This document shows positions 9,071 to 18,200 of a stretch of DNA of 64,000 nucleotides, piece by piece. The notes under the pieces were generated by a model, which worked only from the letters and a program-made list of their open reading frames with translations, was not told the origin of the DNA and did no database searches. The stretch is from Bacteroidaceae bacterium (GTDB lineage: Bacteria > Bacteroidota > Bacteroidia > Bacteroidales > Bacteroidaceae). Within the stretch, counting starts at the first letter, position 1, and every line of letters begins with the position of its first letter. A program made the translations under genes and the position numbers. The stretch is taken from the NCBI GenBank assembly GCA_017560125.1, contig JAFYOS010000018.1, positions 310,001 to 374,000 on the forward strand, written 5' to 3'.

Positions 9071-9364
9071 ATGATTACAAGAATTCAGGCGGTTCATTTC
9101 GATGCATCGCAGCAATTGCAGGATTTTGTAGAGAAAAAAGTTTCAAAACTCGAAAAATTATGTGAAGGAGCAGGTACTCTCGAGGTGACCATGAAACTGA
9201 TTAAGCCCGAAACGGCCATGAATAAAGAGGTGAGTTTAAGCCTAAATGGCGCCGGAAGTGACATGTTTGTTTCGAAGGTTGCAGACACTTTTGAGGACGC
9301 TTTGCTCGAGTGTATCGACGCTTTAAAGGCGAAAATCGAGAAAAATAAAGAAAAAATGAGGTAA
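9071..9364 (+). CDS. hpf: Ribosome hibernation promoting factor (short form)
   Basis: A 97-residue protein of the HPF/RaiA family that binds the decoding region of idle ribosomes in stationary phase. The family signature is seen in the N-terminal IQAVHFDASQQLQDFVEKKVSKL and in the later EDALLECIDALKAKIEK helix. It is the short form lacking the C-terminal dimerisation domain of long HPF. An AGGAGG ribosome site precedes it. It follows xerC closely and is probably co-transcribed with it; the tRNA operon promoter begins just after its stop. Confidence 0.9.
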   Translation: MITRIQAVHFDASQQLQDFVEKKVSKLEKLCEGAGTLEVTMKLIKPETAMNKEVSLSLNGAGSDMFVSKVADTFEDALLECIDALKAKIEKNKEKMR

Positions 9365-9389
9365 AAAGTAAAAAAAACCTTGAAAAAGT

Positions 9390-9419
9390 TTTGTAGTTAA
9401 AAAAAAAGCCGTACATTTG
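9390..9419 (+). promoter_or_regulatory. Promoter of the tRNA-tuf-secE-nusG operon
   Basis: TTTG at 9390-9393 and TACATTTG at 9412-9419 are spaced by 18 bases. They sit about 45 bases before the first tRNA, and no other clear -7 box is seen before tuf, so this is probably the main promoter of the long operon. Confidence 0.75.
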
Positions 9420-9463
9420 CAATCGCTTTAGGCAAGCAACGAATGCCAATTATAAGTTTCGAT

Positions 9464-9537
9464 GCCTCTTTAGCTCAGTTGGCCAGAGCACGTGATTTGT
9501 AATCTCGGGGTCGTTGGTTCGAATCCGACAAGAGGCT
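9464..9537 (+). tRNA. tRNA-Thr (anticodon TGT)
   Basis: A 74-base cloverleaf: acceptor arms GCCTCTT/AAGAGGC, D arm GCTC/GAGC, loop TTTGTAA with TGT at the anticodon, and GGTTCGAAT in the T arm. The anticodon stem CGTGA/TCTCG has one T-T mismatch. CCA is not encoded. Confidence 0.96.
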
Positions 9538-9600
9538 CGAAATTTAATCGGCAGGTTTGTTTAAGGCGATCGCAAATGCGCTTTCTCAAATAGTGAACAA

Positions 9601-9683
9601 GGGCAAATACCAGAGTGGCCAAATGGGGCAGACTGTAAATCTGCTGGCTTACGCCTTCGGTGGTTCGAATCCATCTTTGCCCA
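9601..9683 (+). tRNA. tRNA-Tyr (anticodon GTA)
   Basis: An 83-base class II tRNA with a long variable arm. The acceptor arms are GGGCAAA/TTTGCCC, the anticodon stem is GCAGA/TCTGC with loop CTGTAAA, and the T arm contains GGTTCGAATCC. CCA is not encoded. Confidence 0.96.
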
Positions 9684-9780
9684 CAGCAGTTGAAAAAGAG
9701 AATGCAAACCAGCTGTGATATTCTCTCCTTTATGGGGATAGTGTCTGAGTTTGTTTGCAAACTTTTTGTGCAAGCGTTTT

Positions 9781-9853
9781 GCGGAAGTAGCTCAGTTGAT
9801 AGAGCACTAGCCTTCCAAGCTGGGGGTCGCGGGTTTGAGCCCCGTCTTCCGCT
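9781..9853 (+). tRNA. tRNA-Gly (anticodon TCC)
   Basis: A 73-base cloverleaf with acceptor arms GCGGAAG/CTTCCGC, anticodon loop CTTCCAA and T arm GGGTTTGAGCCCC. It is preceded by a 97-base spacer after tRNA-Tyr in which I see no other gene. Confidence 0.96.
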
Positions 9854-9863
9854 CTTTTTCAAC

Positions 9864-9935
<72 letters not shown>

Positions 9936-10010
9936 CTGAGGAAGATGGTTAAACGTCTTTTAAAGCGTATAAAATAATTGGTAAATATATTAATTTAAGA
10001 GAAAAGAACT

Positions 10011-11195
10011 ATGGCAAAAGAAAAATTTGAGCGTTCTAAACCTCACGTAAACATCGGTACTATCGGTCACGTTGACCACGGTAAGACAACTTTGACCGCT
10101 GCCATCACAACTGTATTGGCTAATCGCGGTCTTTCTGAGAAGCGTGACTTCGATTCAATCGACAACGCACCCGAGGAGAAAGAGCGTGGTATCACTATTA
10201 ATACTGCACACGTAGAGTATCAGACAGCTAACCGTCACTATGCACACGTAGACTGCCCGGGTCACGCCGACTACGTAAAGAACATGGTTACTGGTGCTGC
10301 TCAGATGGACGGTGCTATCATCGTTTGTGCTGCAACTGATGGTCCCATGCCCCAGACACGTGAGCACATCCTTCTCGCTCGTCAGGTAAACGTTCCCCGT
10401 TTGGTTGTATTCTTGAACAAGTGTGACGTTGTTGATGACGCTGAGATGCTCGAGCTCGTTGAGATGGAGATGCGTGAGCTTCTTTCATTCTACAACTTCG
10501 ACGGCGACAACACTCCTATCATCCGCGGTTCTGCACTTGGTGCTTTGAACGGTGTGCCCGAGTGGGAAGACAAAGTTATGGAGTTGATGGAGGCATGTGA
10601 TACATGGATTCCCCTTCCTCCCCGTGATGTTGATAAACCCTTCTTGATGCCCGTTGAGGATGTATTCTCAATCACAGGTCGTGGTACTGTAGCTACAGGT
10701 CGTATCGAGGCTGGTGTTATCAAGGTAGGTGACGAGGTAGAGATCCTTGGTCTTGGTGAGGACAAGAAGTCAGTTGTAACTGGTGTTGAGATGTTCCGCA
10801 AGCTTCTTGATCTTGGTGAGGCTGGTGACAACGTAGGTCTTTTGCTCCGCGGTGTTGACAAGAACGAGATCAAGCGTGGTATGGTACTCTGCCATCCCGG
10901 TCAGATCAAACCTTACTCTAAGTTCGAGGCTCAGGTTTATATCTTGAAGAAAGAAGAGGGTGGTCGTCACACATCATTCCGCAACAAATATCGTCCCCAG
11001 TTCTACCTCCGTACTATGGACTGTACAGGTGAGATCACTCTCCCCGCAGACGTAGAGATGGTAATGCCCGGTGACAACTTGTCAATCACTGTTGAGTTGA
11101 TCTACCCCGTAGCATTGAACGAAGGTCTTACTTTCGCTATCCGTGAGGGTGGTCGTACAGTAGGTGCTGGTCAGATTACAAAGGTATTGGAATAA
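10011..11195 (+). CDS. tuf: Translation elongation factor Tu
   Basis: A 394-residue GTPase delivering aminoacyl-tRNA to the ribosome. The P-loop GHVDHGKT is at 19-26, DCPGH marks switch II, NKCD is the guanine-binding motif, and the RGITI switch I threonine is present. Domains 2 and 3 follow ([11 protein letters not shown], then the [10 protein letters not shown] end). Length is exactly typical. It lies between four tRNA genes and tRNA-Trp with no own promoter visible, so it is read as part of the tRNA operon. Codon use is strongly biased, consistent with very high expression. Confidence 0.99.
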   Translation: MAKEKFERSKPHVNIGTIGHVDHGKTTLTAAITTVLANRGLSEKRDFDSIDNAPEEKERGITINTAHVEYQTANRHYAHVDCPGHADYVKNMVTGAAQMDGAIIVCAATDGPMPQTREHILLARQVNVPRLVVFLNKCDVVDDAEMLELVEMEMRELLSFYNFDGDNTPIIRGSALGALNGVPEWEDKVMELMEACDTWIPLPPRDVDKPFLMPVEDVFSITGRGTVATGRIEAGVIKVGDEVEILGLGEDKKSVVTGVEMFRKLLDLGEAGDNVGLLLRGVDKNEIKRGMVLCHPGQIKPYSKFEAQVYILKKEEGGRHTSFRNKYRPQFYLRTMDCTGEITLPADVEMVMPGDNLSITVELIYPVALNEGLTFAIREGGRTVGAGQITKVLE

Positions 11196-11210
11196 TATCC
11201 TAACATAAAG

Positions 11211-11242
11211 TTATCAGCTTCCTCCTTGTGAGGAGCTGATAA
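11211..11242 (+). other. Stem-loop between tuf and tRNA-Trp
   Basis: TTATCAGCTTCCTC pairs with GAGGAGCTGATAA with one bulged T and a 5-base loop. No T run follows; the tRNA begins four bases later. It is better explained as a processing or mRNA-end structure than as a full terminator. Confidence 0.65.
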
Positions 11243-11245
11243 TAT

Positions 11246-11318
11246 ACGGGAATAGCTCAGTTGGTAGAGCACTGGTCTCCAAAACCAGGTGTCGGGAGTT
11301 CGAGCCTCTCTTCCCGTG
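11246..11318 (+). tRNA. tRNA-Trp (anticodon CCA)
   Basis: A 73-base cloverleaf with acceptor arms ACGGGAA/TTCCCGT, discriminator G, anticodon stem CTGGT/ACCAG and loop CTCCAAA. It sits between tuf and secE, as is common in bacteria. Confidence 0.96.
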
Positions 11319-11336
11319 CTTTAAAATATAAAATTT

Positions 11337-11528
11337 ATGCTTAATCGATTCGCTCAATATTGTAAGGATTCTTACAACGAACTTGTGCATAAGACTACTT
11401 GGCCGACAGCCAAACAGCTGACAAGTCAAGCTGTTCTTGTCTTATATGCATCTCTCTTGATTGCATTGGTTGTCTTCGCAATGGACCAGGTGTTCCAGTT
11501 TGTAATGGAGACTATATATCCCAATTAA
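11337..11528 (+). CDS. secE: Protein translocase subunit SecE
   Basis: A 63-residue inner-membrane protein of the SecYEG channel. It has an amphipathic N-terminal region with the conserved ELVHKTTWPTAKQL stretch and one membrane helix (about residues 31-55). This is the short, single-helix form found in most bacteria. It lies between tRNA-Trp and nusG in the expected order, 10 bases before nusG. Confidence 0.95.
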   Translation: MLNRFAQYCKDSYNELVHKTTWPTAKQLTSQAVLVLYASLLIALVVFAMDQVFQFVMETIYPN

Positions 11529-11538
11529 TTTAAACGAG

Positions 11539-12087
11539 ATGGCAGAGCAAGAAAAGGTTTTTCAGTGGTACGTTCTTCGTGCCGTAAGTGGCAAGGAAGC
11601 GAAAGTTAAGGAGTATATCGATACCGATGTTAAGCTCCATAATCTTAGCGATTATATCTCTCAAGTACTTATTCCTACAGAAAAAACTGTTCAAGTGCGT
11701 AACGGCAAACGTGTCGTTAAAGAGAAAAACTGCCTCCCTGGCTACGTTCTAGTTGAAGCAAAATTGGTAGGTGAAATACCCTACATGTTACGTAATACTC
11801 CTAATGTCTTAGGGTTCCTTGGCGGAACAGAGGCTCCTACTCCTATCCGCCAGTCCGAGATTAATCGTATTCTGGGTACTGTAGATGTTCTGCAGGAGAC
11901 AGAAGAAGAGACATCTTTGGATTTTGCTGTAGGCGAAACAGTAAAGGTAAACTTCGGACCTTTTACAGGATTCAATGGTGTTATCGAAGAGGTTAACGTC
12001 GAAAGAAAGAAACTCAAGGTAACAGTAAAGATCTTCGGTCGAAGCACCCCCGTAGAGTTAGGATTTACGCAAGTCATAAAGGAATGA
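11539..12087 (+). CDS. nusG: Transcription elongation/antitermination factor NusG
   Basis: A 182-residue factor binding RNA polymerase through its N-terminal NGN domain (WYVLRAVSGKEAKVKEYI near the start, LPGYVLVEA in the middle) and carrying a C-terminal KOW domain with FGPFTGFNGVIEEVN. Length is close to the usual 177-182, without insertions. It is co-transcribed with secE and precedes the L11 operon. Confidence 0.97.
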   Translation: MAEQEKVFQWYVLRAVSGKEAKVKEYIDTDVKLHNLSDYISQVLIPTEKTVQVRNGKRVVKEKNCLPGYVLVEAKLVGEIPYMLRNTPNVLGFLGGTEAPTPIRQSEINRILGTVDVLQETEEETSLDFAVGETVKVNFGPFTGFNGVIEEVNVERKKLKVTVKIFGRSTPVELGFTQVIKE

Positions 12088-12141
12088 TGCGGCTTCCACA
12101 CATCATCCACAAACAGTTGTTAATTTATAGATTTTTAAAAA

Positions 12142-12585
12142 ATGGCAAAAGAAGTTGCTGGACTTATCAAGTTGCAGATTAAAGGTGGCGCTGCAAACCC
12201 CTCTCCTCCCGTAGGCCCTGCTTTGGGTTCTAAGGGTATCAATATCATGGAGTTTTGCAAAGCGTTTAATGCCAGAACCCAGGATAAAGCCGGAAAAGTT
12301 TTGCCTGTTATCATTACTTACTACGCAGACAAGTCTTTCGATTTTGTCGTTAAGACTCCTCCTGTAGCAATCCAACTTTTGGAAGCAGCCAAAGTAAAAA
12401 GCGGTTCGGCTGAGCCTAACCGTAGAAAGGTTGCAACCATCACTTGGGAGCAGGTAGAGGCTATAGCAAAAGACAAACTTGTGGACCTCAACTGCTTTAC
12501 TGTAGAGTCTGCCATGAAAATGGTTGCAGGTACAGCAAGAAGTATGGGTATCAGTGTGAGTGGAACTTTTCCCGGTAACAATTAA
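12142..12585 (+). CDS. rplK: 50S ribosomal protein L11
   Basis: A 147-residue protein of the GTPase-associated centre. Hallmarks are [20 protein letters not shown] (about residues 8-27) and [10 protein letters not shown] at the end. It is the first of the rplK-rplA-rplJ-rplL-rpoB-rpoC series, 54 bases after nusG and 14 before rplA. No separate promoter box is obvious in the short gap. Confidence 0.98.
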   Translation: MAKEVAGLIKLQIKGGAANPSPPVGPALGSKGINIMEFCKAFNARTQDKAGKVLPVIITYYADKSFDFVVKTPPVAIQLLEAAKVKSGSAEPNRRKVATITWEQVEAIAKDKLVDLNCFTVESAMKMVAGTARSMGISVSGTFPGNN

Positions 12586-12599
12586 AAAATTAAATTAGA

Positions 12600-13295
12600 A
12601 TGGGTAAACTGACTAAAAATCAAAAGTTGGCAGCCGCCAAAGTTGACACAGCTAAGTCCTATTCACTCGCAGAAGCTGTGGAGCTTTTGAAAGAGATTAC
12701 TTTCACAAAGTTCGACGCTTCAGTGGATATAGACGTACGCTTGGGTGTTGACCCCAGAAAGGCTAACCAGATGGTGAGAGGTGTTGTATCTCTTCCCAGC
12801 GGTACCGGAAAGGTGGTTCGTGTACTCTGTTTGTGTACACCCGACGTAGAGGAAGCTGCGAAAGCTGCAGGTGCTGACTATGTTGGTCTCGATGAATATA
12901 TCGAAAAGATCAAAGGTGGTTGGACAGATGTTGATGTTATCATCACACAGCCTTCAATCATGGGTAAAATTGGTGCCCTGGGTCGCGTGCTCGGTCCTCG
13001 TGGATTGATGCCTAACCCCAAGAGTGGTACTGTAACAATGGATATTCCTAAAGCTGTTAAGGAAATTAAACAGGGTAAGATCGATTTCAAGGTAGACAAG
13101 GCAGGTATCGTACATGCTTCTATCGGTAAGATCTCTTTTGCTCCCGAGGCTATCACTGCCAACGTTAAGGAGTTTATGAGTACTATCATCAAATTGAAAC
13201 CCTCTACAGCTAAAGGTACGTATGTGAAAAGTGTATTCCTCTCAACCACGATGAGTAAGGGATTGAGAATTGATCCTAAAACCATCGAAGCTTAA
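12600..13295 (+). CDS. rplA: 50S ribosomal protein L1
   Basis: A 231-residue protein of the L1 stalk and usually the translational repressor of its own operon. Motifs include [20 protein letters not shown] and [19 protein letters not shown]. Length is normal. It lies between rplK (14-base gap) and rplJ (12-base gap). An L1-binding leader structure could not be confidently located. Confidence 0.98.
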   Translation: MGKLTKNQKLAAAKVDTAKSYSLAEAVELLKEITFTKFDASVDIDVRLGVDPRKANQMVRGVVSLPSGTGKVVRVLCLCTPDVEEAAKAAGADYVGLDEYIEKIKGGWTDVDVIITQPSIMGKIGALGRVLGPRGLMPNPKSGTVTMDIPKAVKEIKQGKIDFKVDKAGIVHASIGKISFAPEAITANVKEFMSTIIKLKPSTAKGTYVKSVFLSTTMSKGLRIDPKTIEA

Positions 13296-13307
13296 TTTGT
13301 TTGAATT

Positions 13308-13823
13308 ATGAAGAAGGAAGATAAAGTTAAGGTAATCGCCCAGCTTGGCGATGTGTTAAAGGAGTACCCTCATTTCTATTTGGTAGACGTTACAGCGATG
13401 AACGCTGCAAGTACCAATGCTATGCGTGCTAAGTGCTTTAAAGCAGGCGTTAAGATGCTTGTTGTGAAAAATACTCTTCTTTACAAAGCTTTCGAGGCTT
13501 CAGAAGTAGATTTCTCACCCTTGTATCCCTGCTTGAAGGGTACAACAGCTCTCTTGCTTTGCGAGACAGCAAATGTTCCTGCTAAATTGATTAAGGACGT
13601 TGCTGGCAAGGCAGAAATCCCCGCGCTTAAGGCTGCTTATGCCGAGGAGAGCTTCTATGTAGGTGCTGATCAGCTTGATGCTCTTATCCACATCAAGAGC
13701 AAGAACGAACTTATTGCTGAGGTTGTTGCATTGCTGCAATCACCCATCAAGAACGTTGTTTCAGCTCTACAGTCCGGTGGTAACACCATTCACGGCGTGC
13801 TTCAGACACTCAGTGAAAGATAA
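13308..13823 (+). CDS. rplJ: 50S ribosomal protein L10
   Basis: A 171-residue protein that anchors L7/L12 dimers to the ribosome. The start MKKEDKVKVIAQLGDVLKEY and the VVKNTLLYKAFE segment are typical, and the helical C-terminus that binds L7/L12 is present. It is 47 bases upstream of rplL. Confidence 0.97.
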   Translation: MKKEDKVKVIAQLGDVLKEYPHFYLVDVTAMNAASTNAMRAKCFKAGVKMLVVKNTLLYKAFEASEVDFSPLYPCLKGTTALLLCETANVPAKLIKDVAGKAEIPALKAAYAEESFYVGADQLDALIHIKSKNELIAEVVALLQSPIKNVVSALQSGGNTIHGVLQTLSER

Positions 13824-13870
13824 ACAAACTTATTTAATACTAGTAAAAAACAATCTAAATTTATACGAAA

Positions 13871-14248
13871 ATGGCAGATTTGAAAGCTCTTGCAGAAGAA
13901 TTGGTTAACTTGACAGTAAAAGACGTTAACGAACTTGCAACAATCCTTAAAGAAGAATATGGTATCGAACCCGCTGCTGCAGCTGTTGCTGTTGCTGCTG
14001 CTCCCGCTGCTGGTGCAGGTGAGGCTGCTGAGGAGAAAACAAGCTTCGATGTAGTTTTGAAGAGCGCAGGTGCTAACAAACTTCAGGTAGTTAAGGCAGT
14101 TAAAGAGGCTTGCGGTCTCGGTTTGAAAGAGGCTAAAGATCTCGTTGACGGTGCTCCCAGCGTAATCAAAGAGGGACTCGCTAAAGGTGAGGCTGAATCT
14201 TTGAAGAAGGCAATCGAGGAGTCAGGTGCTGAGGTTGAACTTAAATAA
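13871..14248 (+). CDS. rplL: 50S ribosomal protein L7/L12
   Basis: A 125-residue stalk protein that recruits translational GTPases. The N-terminal dimerisation helix is followed by an alanine-rich hinge (about residues 36-58) and the conserved C-terminal domain with [20 protein letters not shown]. Length is normal. It is followed by an attenuator-like hairpin before rpoB. Confidence 0.98.
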   Translation: MADLKALAEELVNLTVKDVNELATILKEEYGIEPAAAAVAVAAAPAAGAGEAAEEKTSFDVVLKSAGANKLQVVKAVKEACGLGLKEAKDLVDGAPSVIKEGLAKGEAESLKKAIEESGAEVELK

Positions 14249-14274
14249 GAAACAAGTACCCTTTTAGGGTCCAT

Positions 14275-14308
14275 GGTTAAGAACCCCTAGGCGGGTTCTT
14301 AACCTTTT
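14275..14308 (+). terminator. Attenuator-like hairpin between rplL and rpoB
   Basis: GGTTAAGAACCC (14275-14286) and GGGTTCTTAACC (14293-14304) form a perfect 12-bp stem with the loop CTAGGC, followed by TTTTG. No clear promoter lies between it and rpoB, so partial termination here would set RNA polymerase subunit levels below ribosomal protein levels, as is known in E. coli. Confidence 0.85.
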
Positions 14309-14347
14309 GTGCGTTAAAAAAAATAAGTTCTAAAAACTTTTTCTACA

Positions 14348-17300
14348 ATGTCTTTACAATCTAATAATCAAAGAGTTAACTTTGCTTCTATAAAGGATCC
14401 GATGCCTTGTCCGGACTTTTTGGAAGTACAATTGAAGTCGTTCGAGGACTTCCTCCAATTGGATACTCCTCCGGAAAAACGAGTAAACGACGGTCTTTAC
14501 AAGGTCTTTGCTGAAAACTTTCCGATTGCAGATACAAGAAACAACTTCGTATTGGAGTTCTTGGACTATTACATCGATCCTCCCCGCTATTCAATAGAGG
14601 AGTGTTTGCAACGCGGTTTAACATATAGTGTGCCCTTAAAAGCAAAGTTAAAGCTTTATTGTACCGACCCCGATCATGAGGATTTCGATACAGTGATTCA
14701 GGATGTATTCCTTGGTCCTATCCCCTACATGACTCCCCGTGGTACATTTATCATCAATGGAGCCGAGCGCGTTGTCGTTTCGCAGTTGCATCGTTCTCCC
14801 GGCGTATTCTTCGGTCAGAGCGTACATGCTAACGGTACACCGCTTTACTCAGCACGTATTATCCCCTTCAAGGGTTCTTGGATCGAGTTTGCTACTGACA
14901 TCAACAACGTCATGTATGCTTACATCGACCGTAAGAAGAAGTTGCCCGTTACAACATTGTTGCGTGCTATCGGTTTCGAAACAGATAAAGACATTCTCGA
15001 AATCTTCGACCTGGCCGAGGAGGTTAAGGTCAACAAGGCCAACCTAAAGAAGGCTATCGGTCGCAAGATGGCCGGTCGCGTTGTTAAGACAAAGCAGGAG
15101 GATTTTGTTGATCCCGATACCGGTGAGGTTGTATCAATTGAGCGTAGCGAGGTGGTTGTTGACCGTCAGACTGTGCTCGAGGCTGATATCGTTGAGCGCA
15201 TCCTCGATAGCGGCGTAGAACGTATTTTGCTGCACAAAGAGCAGGGTGAGGAATCTGATTCAATGGATTGTTCACTCATCTTCAATACACTTGACAAAGA
15301 TACAAGTAACTCCGAGAAGGAGGCTGTGAACTACATCTTCAAGCAGTTGCGTAATGCAGATCCTGCCGACGATGCAAGTGCACGCGAGGTTATCAACAAC
15401 CTCTTCTTCTCTGAAAAACGTTACGATTTGGGTGATGTTGGCCGTTACCGTATCAACCGTAAGCTCGGACTTACAACCGATATGTCTGTACGCGTGCTGA
15501 CAAAAGAGGATATTATTGAGATTATCAAATATTTGATAGGTCTTGTGAACTCAAAGGCTGTTGTCGATGATATCGACCACTTGAGTAACCGTCGTGTACG
15601 TACTGTAGGCGAGCAGCTTTCTAACCAGTTTGCTGTTGGTCTTGCACGTATGGCCCGCACTATCCGCGAGCGCATGAATGTACGCGACAACGAGGTATTT
15701 ACTCCTACAGACCTTATCAACGCCAAGACTGTTTCGGCCGTTATCAATACCTTCTTCGGTACCAACGCGCTGTCACAGTTCATGGACCAGACAAACCCCT
15801 TGGCTGAGATTACACACAAGCGTCGTCTCTCGGCACTTGGTCCTGGTGGTCTTTCACGTGACCGTGCAGGCTTCGAGGTTCGAGACGTACACTATACACA
15901 CTACGGACGACTCTGTCCCATTGAGACCCCTGAGGGTCCCAACATCGGACTTATCTCTTCTTTGTGTATATATGCAAAGATAAACGAGCTTGGATTCATT
16001 GTTACTCCTTATAGAAAGGTAGAGAACGGCGTTGTTGACATCAACAACGAGAACGTTGTTTACTACACAGCAGAGGAGGAGGAGAACATGATTATAGCAC
16101 AGGGTAACGCTCCTCTGGACGAGAACGGTAAGTTCATCCGCAAGAAGGTTAAATCACGTCAGGATGCCGACTATCCTGTTGTTGAGCCCGATAGAGTGAA
16201 CCTGATGGATGTATCTCCTCAGCAGATTGCATCTATCGCTGCATCGCTCATCCCCTTCCTTGAGCACGATGACGCTAACCGTGCATTGATGGGTTCGAAC
16301 ATGATGCGCCAGGCAGTTCCTTTGTTGACAACCGAGGCACCTATCGTAGGTACCGGTATCGAGAAACAGCTTGCCGAGGATTCGCGTACACAGATTGTTG
16401 CCGAGGGCGATGGTGTTATCGAATTCGTTGATGCTACCAAGATTAGAATAAAATATGACCGTACCGAGGAGGAGGAATTCGTAAGCTTCGATCCTGCATG
16501 GAAGGAGTATATGATTCCCAAGTTCCGTCGTACGAACCAAAATATGACAATTGACCTCCGTCCCATCTGCGAGAAGGGTCAGAGGGTCAAAGCGGGTGAT
16601 ATTCTCACCGAGGGTTATTCTACCCAGGCTGGTGAGCTTGCACTCGGAAAGAACCTTCTTGTGGCATACATGCCTTGGAAGGGTTACAACTACGAGGATG
16701 CTATCGTTCTGAACGAGAAGGTAGTACGCGAGGATGTTCTTACTTCTGTGCATGTTGACGAGCTCTCACTCGAGGTTCGCGAGACAAAGCGCGGTATGGA
16801 GGAGTTCACATATGACATTCCCAACGTAAGCGAGGACGCTACCAAAGACCTCGACAAGAACGGTATTATCCGTGTCGGAGCATATGTTAAGCCCGGTGAT
16901 ATTATCATCGGTAAGATTACTCCCAAGGGTGAGTCCGATCCTTCGCCCGAGGAGAAACTTCTGCGCGCCATCTTCGGTGACAAGGCCGGTGATGTGAAGG
17001 ACGCTTCGTTGAAGGCTTCGCCCTCACTTCAGGGTGTGGTTATCGACCGTCGCCTCTTCCAGCGTGCCGAGAAGACACGTTCCGATAAATTGGCAGACAA
17101 GGCTAAGCTTCCCAAGATTGACGACAAGTTCATGGAGAAGGTTGGCGAGCTCAAAGCCATACTTGTAGATAAACTTATCAAGCTTATAGGTGGTCGTGTA
17201 TCACAGGGTGTTAAGGACTTCATGGGTACCGAGGTTATTGCCAAGGGTGCCAAGTTTACAAAACACGAGCTCGATGCTTTGGATTTCACAGCAATACAGT

Positions 17301-18169
17301 TGAGCAAGTGGACAGCCGATGCACACACCAACGAACTCATACGTACACTTATCATCAACTTCATCCACAAGTACAAGGAGCTCGATGCACAGGTTAAGCG
17401 CGAGAAATTCGCATTGCAGATCGGTGACGAGTTGCCCTCTGGTACAATGAAGATGGCCAAGGTTTACATTGCCAAGAAACGTAAGATTGGTGTAGGTGAT
17501 AAGATGGCGGGACGTCACGGTAACAAGGGTATCGTGTCACGCGTAGTACGCCAGGAGGATATGCCCTTCCTTGCAGATGGTACTCCCGTGGATATCATTC
17601 TTAACCCGTTGGGTGTGCCCTCGCGTATGAACATCGGTCAGATATTCGAGACCGTACTCGGACGTGCAGGAAAAGAGCTCGGTGTTAAGTTCGCTACTCC
17701 CATCTTCGACGGTGCTACACTCGACGACCTTTGCACATGGACAGACAAGGCAGGTCTTCCCCGTTTCGGTAAGACATACCTTTACGATGGTGGCACAGGT
17801 GAACAGTTCGACCAGCCCGCAACCGTAGGTGTCAGCTACATGCTGAAGCTCGGTCACATGGTAGAGGACAAGATGCATGCCCGTTCAATCGGTCCCTACT
17901 CGCTCATTACCCAGCAGCCTCTTGGTGGTAAGGCGCAGTTCGGTGGTCAGCGTTTCGGAGAGATGGAGGTTTGGGCGCTCGAGGCATTCGGCGCAGCACA
18001 CATCCTTCAGGAGATCTTGACAATCAAGTCCGACGACGTAGTAGGTCGCTCAAAGGCATACGAAGCTATTGTCAAGGGCGATGCAATGCCTACTCCCGGA
18101 CTCCCCGAGTCTCTCAACGTATTGTTGCACGAGCTTCGTGGTTTGGGCTTGAGTATATCATTTGAATAA
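14348..18169 (+). CDS. rpoB: DNA-directed RNA polymerase beta subunit
   Basis: A 1273-residue core subunit of RNA polymerase. Conserved blocks include [13 protein letters not shown] near the start, the rifampicin region with [20 protein letters not shown] (unmodified, so rifampicin resistance is not predicted from it), [18 protein letters not shown] and the C-terminal [20 protein letters not shown]. Length agrees with Bacteroidota RpoB. It starts 40 bases after an attenuator-like hairpin and precedes rpoC by 31 bases. Confidence 0.99.
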   Translation: MSLQSNNQRVNFASIKDPMPCPDFLEVQLKSFEDFLQLDTPPEKRVNDGLYKVFAENFPIADTRNNFVLEFLDYYIDPPRYSIEECLQRGLTYSVPLKAKLKLYCTDPDHEDFDTVIQDVFLGPIPYMTPRGTFIINGAERVVVSQLHRSPGVFFGQSVHANGTPLYSARIIPFKGSWIEFATDINNVMYAYIDRKKKLPVTTLLRAIGFETDKDILEIFDLAEEVKVNKANLKKAIGRKMAGRVVKTKQEDFVDPDTGEVVSIERSEVVVDRQTVLEADIVERILDSGVERILLHKEQGEESDSMDCSLIFNTLDKDTSNSEKEAVNYIFKQLRNADPADDASAREVINNLFFSEKRYDLGDVGRYRINRKLGLTTDMSVRVLTKEDIIEIIKYLIGLVNSKAVVDDIDHLSNRRVRTVGEQLSNQFAVGLARMARTIRERMNVRDNEVFTPTDLINAKTVSAVINTFFGTNALSQFMDQTNPLAEITHKRRLSALGPGGLSRDRAGFEVRDVHYTHYGRLCPIETPEGPNIGLISSLCIYAKINELGFIVTPYRKVENGVVDINNENVVYYTAEEEENMIIAQGNAPLDENGKFIRKKVKSRQDADYPVVEPDRVNLMDVSPQQIASIAASLIPFLEHDDANRALMGSNMMRQAVPLLTTEAPIVGTGIEKQLAEDSRTQIVAEGDGVIEFVDATKIRIKYDRTEEEEFVSFDPAWKEYMIPKFRRTNQNMTIDLRPICEKGQRVKAGDILTEGYSTQAGELALGKNLLVAYMPWKGYNYEDAIVLNEKVVREDVLTSVHVDELSLEVRETKRGMEEFTYDIPNVSEDATKDLDKNGIIRVGAYVKPGDIIIGKITPKGESDPSPEEKLLRAIFGDKAGDVKDASLKASPSLQGVVIDRRLFQRAEKTRSDKLADKAKLPKIDDKFMEKVGELKAILVDKLIKLIGGRVSQGVKDFMGTEVIAKGAKFTKHELDALDFTAIQLSKWTADAHTNELIRTLIINFIHKYKELDAQVKREKFALQIGDELPSGTMKMAKVYIAKKRKIGVGDKMAGRHGNKGIVSRVVRQEDMPFLADGTPVDIILNPLGVPSRMNIGQIFETVLGRAGKELGVKFATPIFDGATLDDLCTWTDKAGLPRFGKTYLYDGGTGEQFDQPATVGVSYMLKLGHMVEDKMHARSIGPYSLITQQPLGGKAQFGGQRFGEMEVWALEAFGAAHILQEILTIKSDDVVGRSKAYEAIVKGDAMPTPGLPESLNVLLHELRGLGLSISFE

Positions 18170-18200
18170 TTAATTCCTTCACGTTTGTCAATATAGTATT

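Noticed and set aside
9470..9862. Minus-strand open frame across the tRNA cluster with an RGSNPRPPAWKASALSTE-like peptide
   Set aside because: This peptide is the well-known false translation of antisense tRNA genes; the tRNA cloverleafs explain the sequence fully.
11214..11429. Minus-strand open frame over tRNA-Trp and the start of secE
   Set aside because: The RGSNSRHLVLETSALPTELF peptide comes from antisense tRNA-Trp; secE and the tRNA are clearly the real genes.
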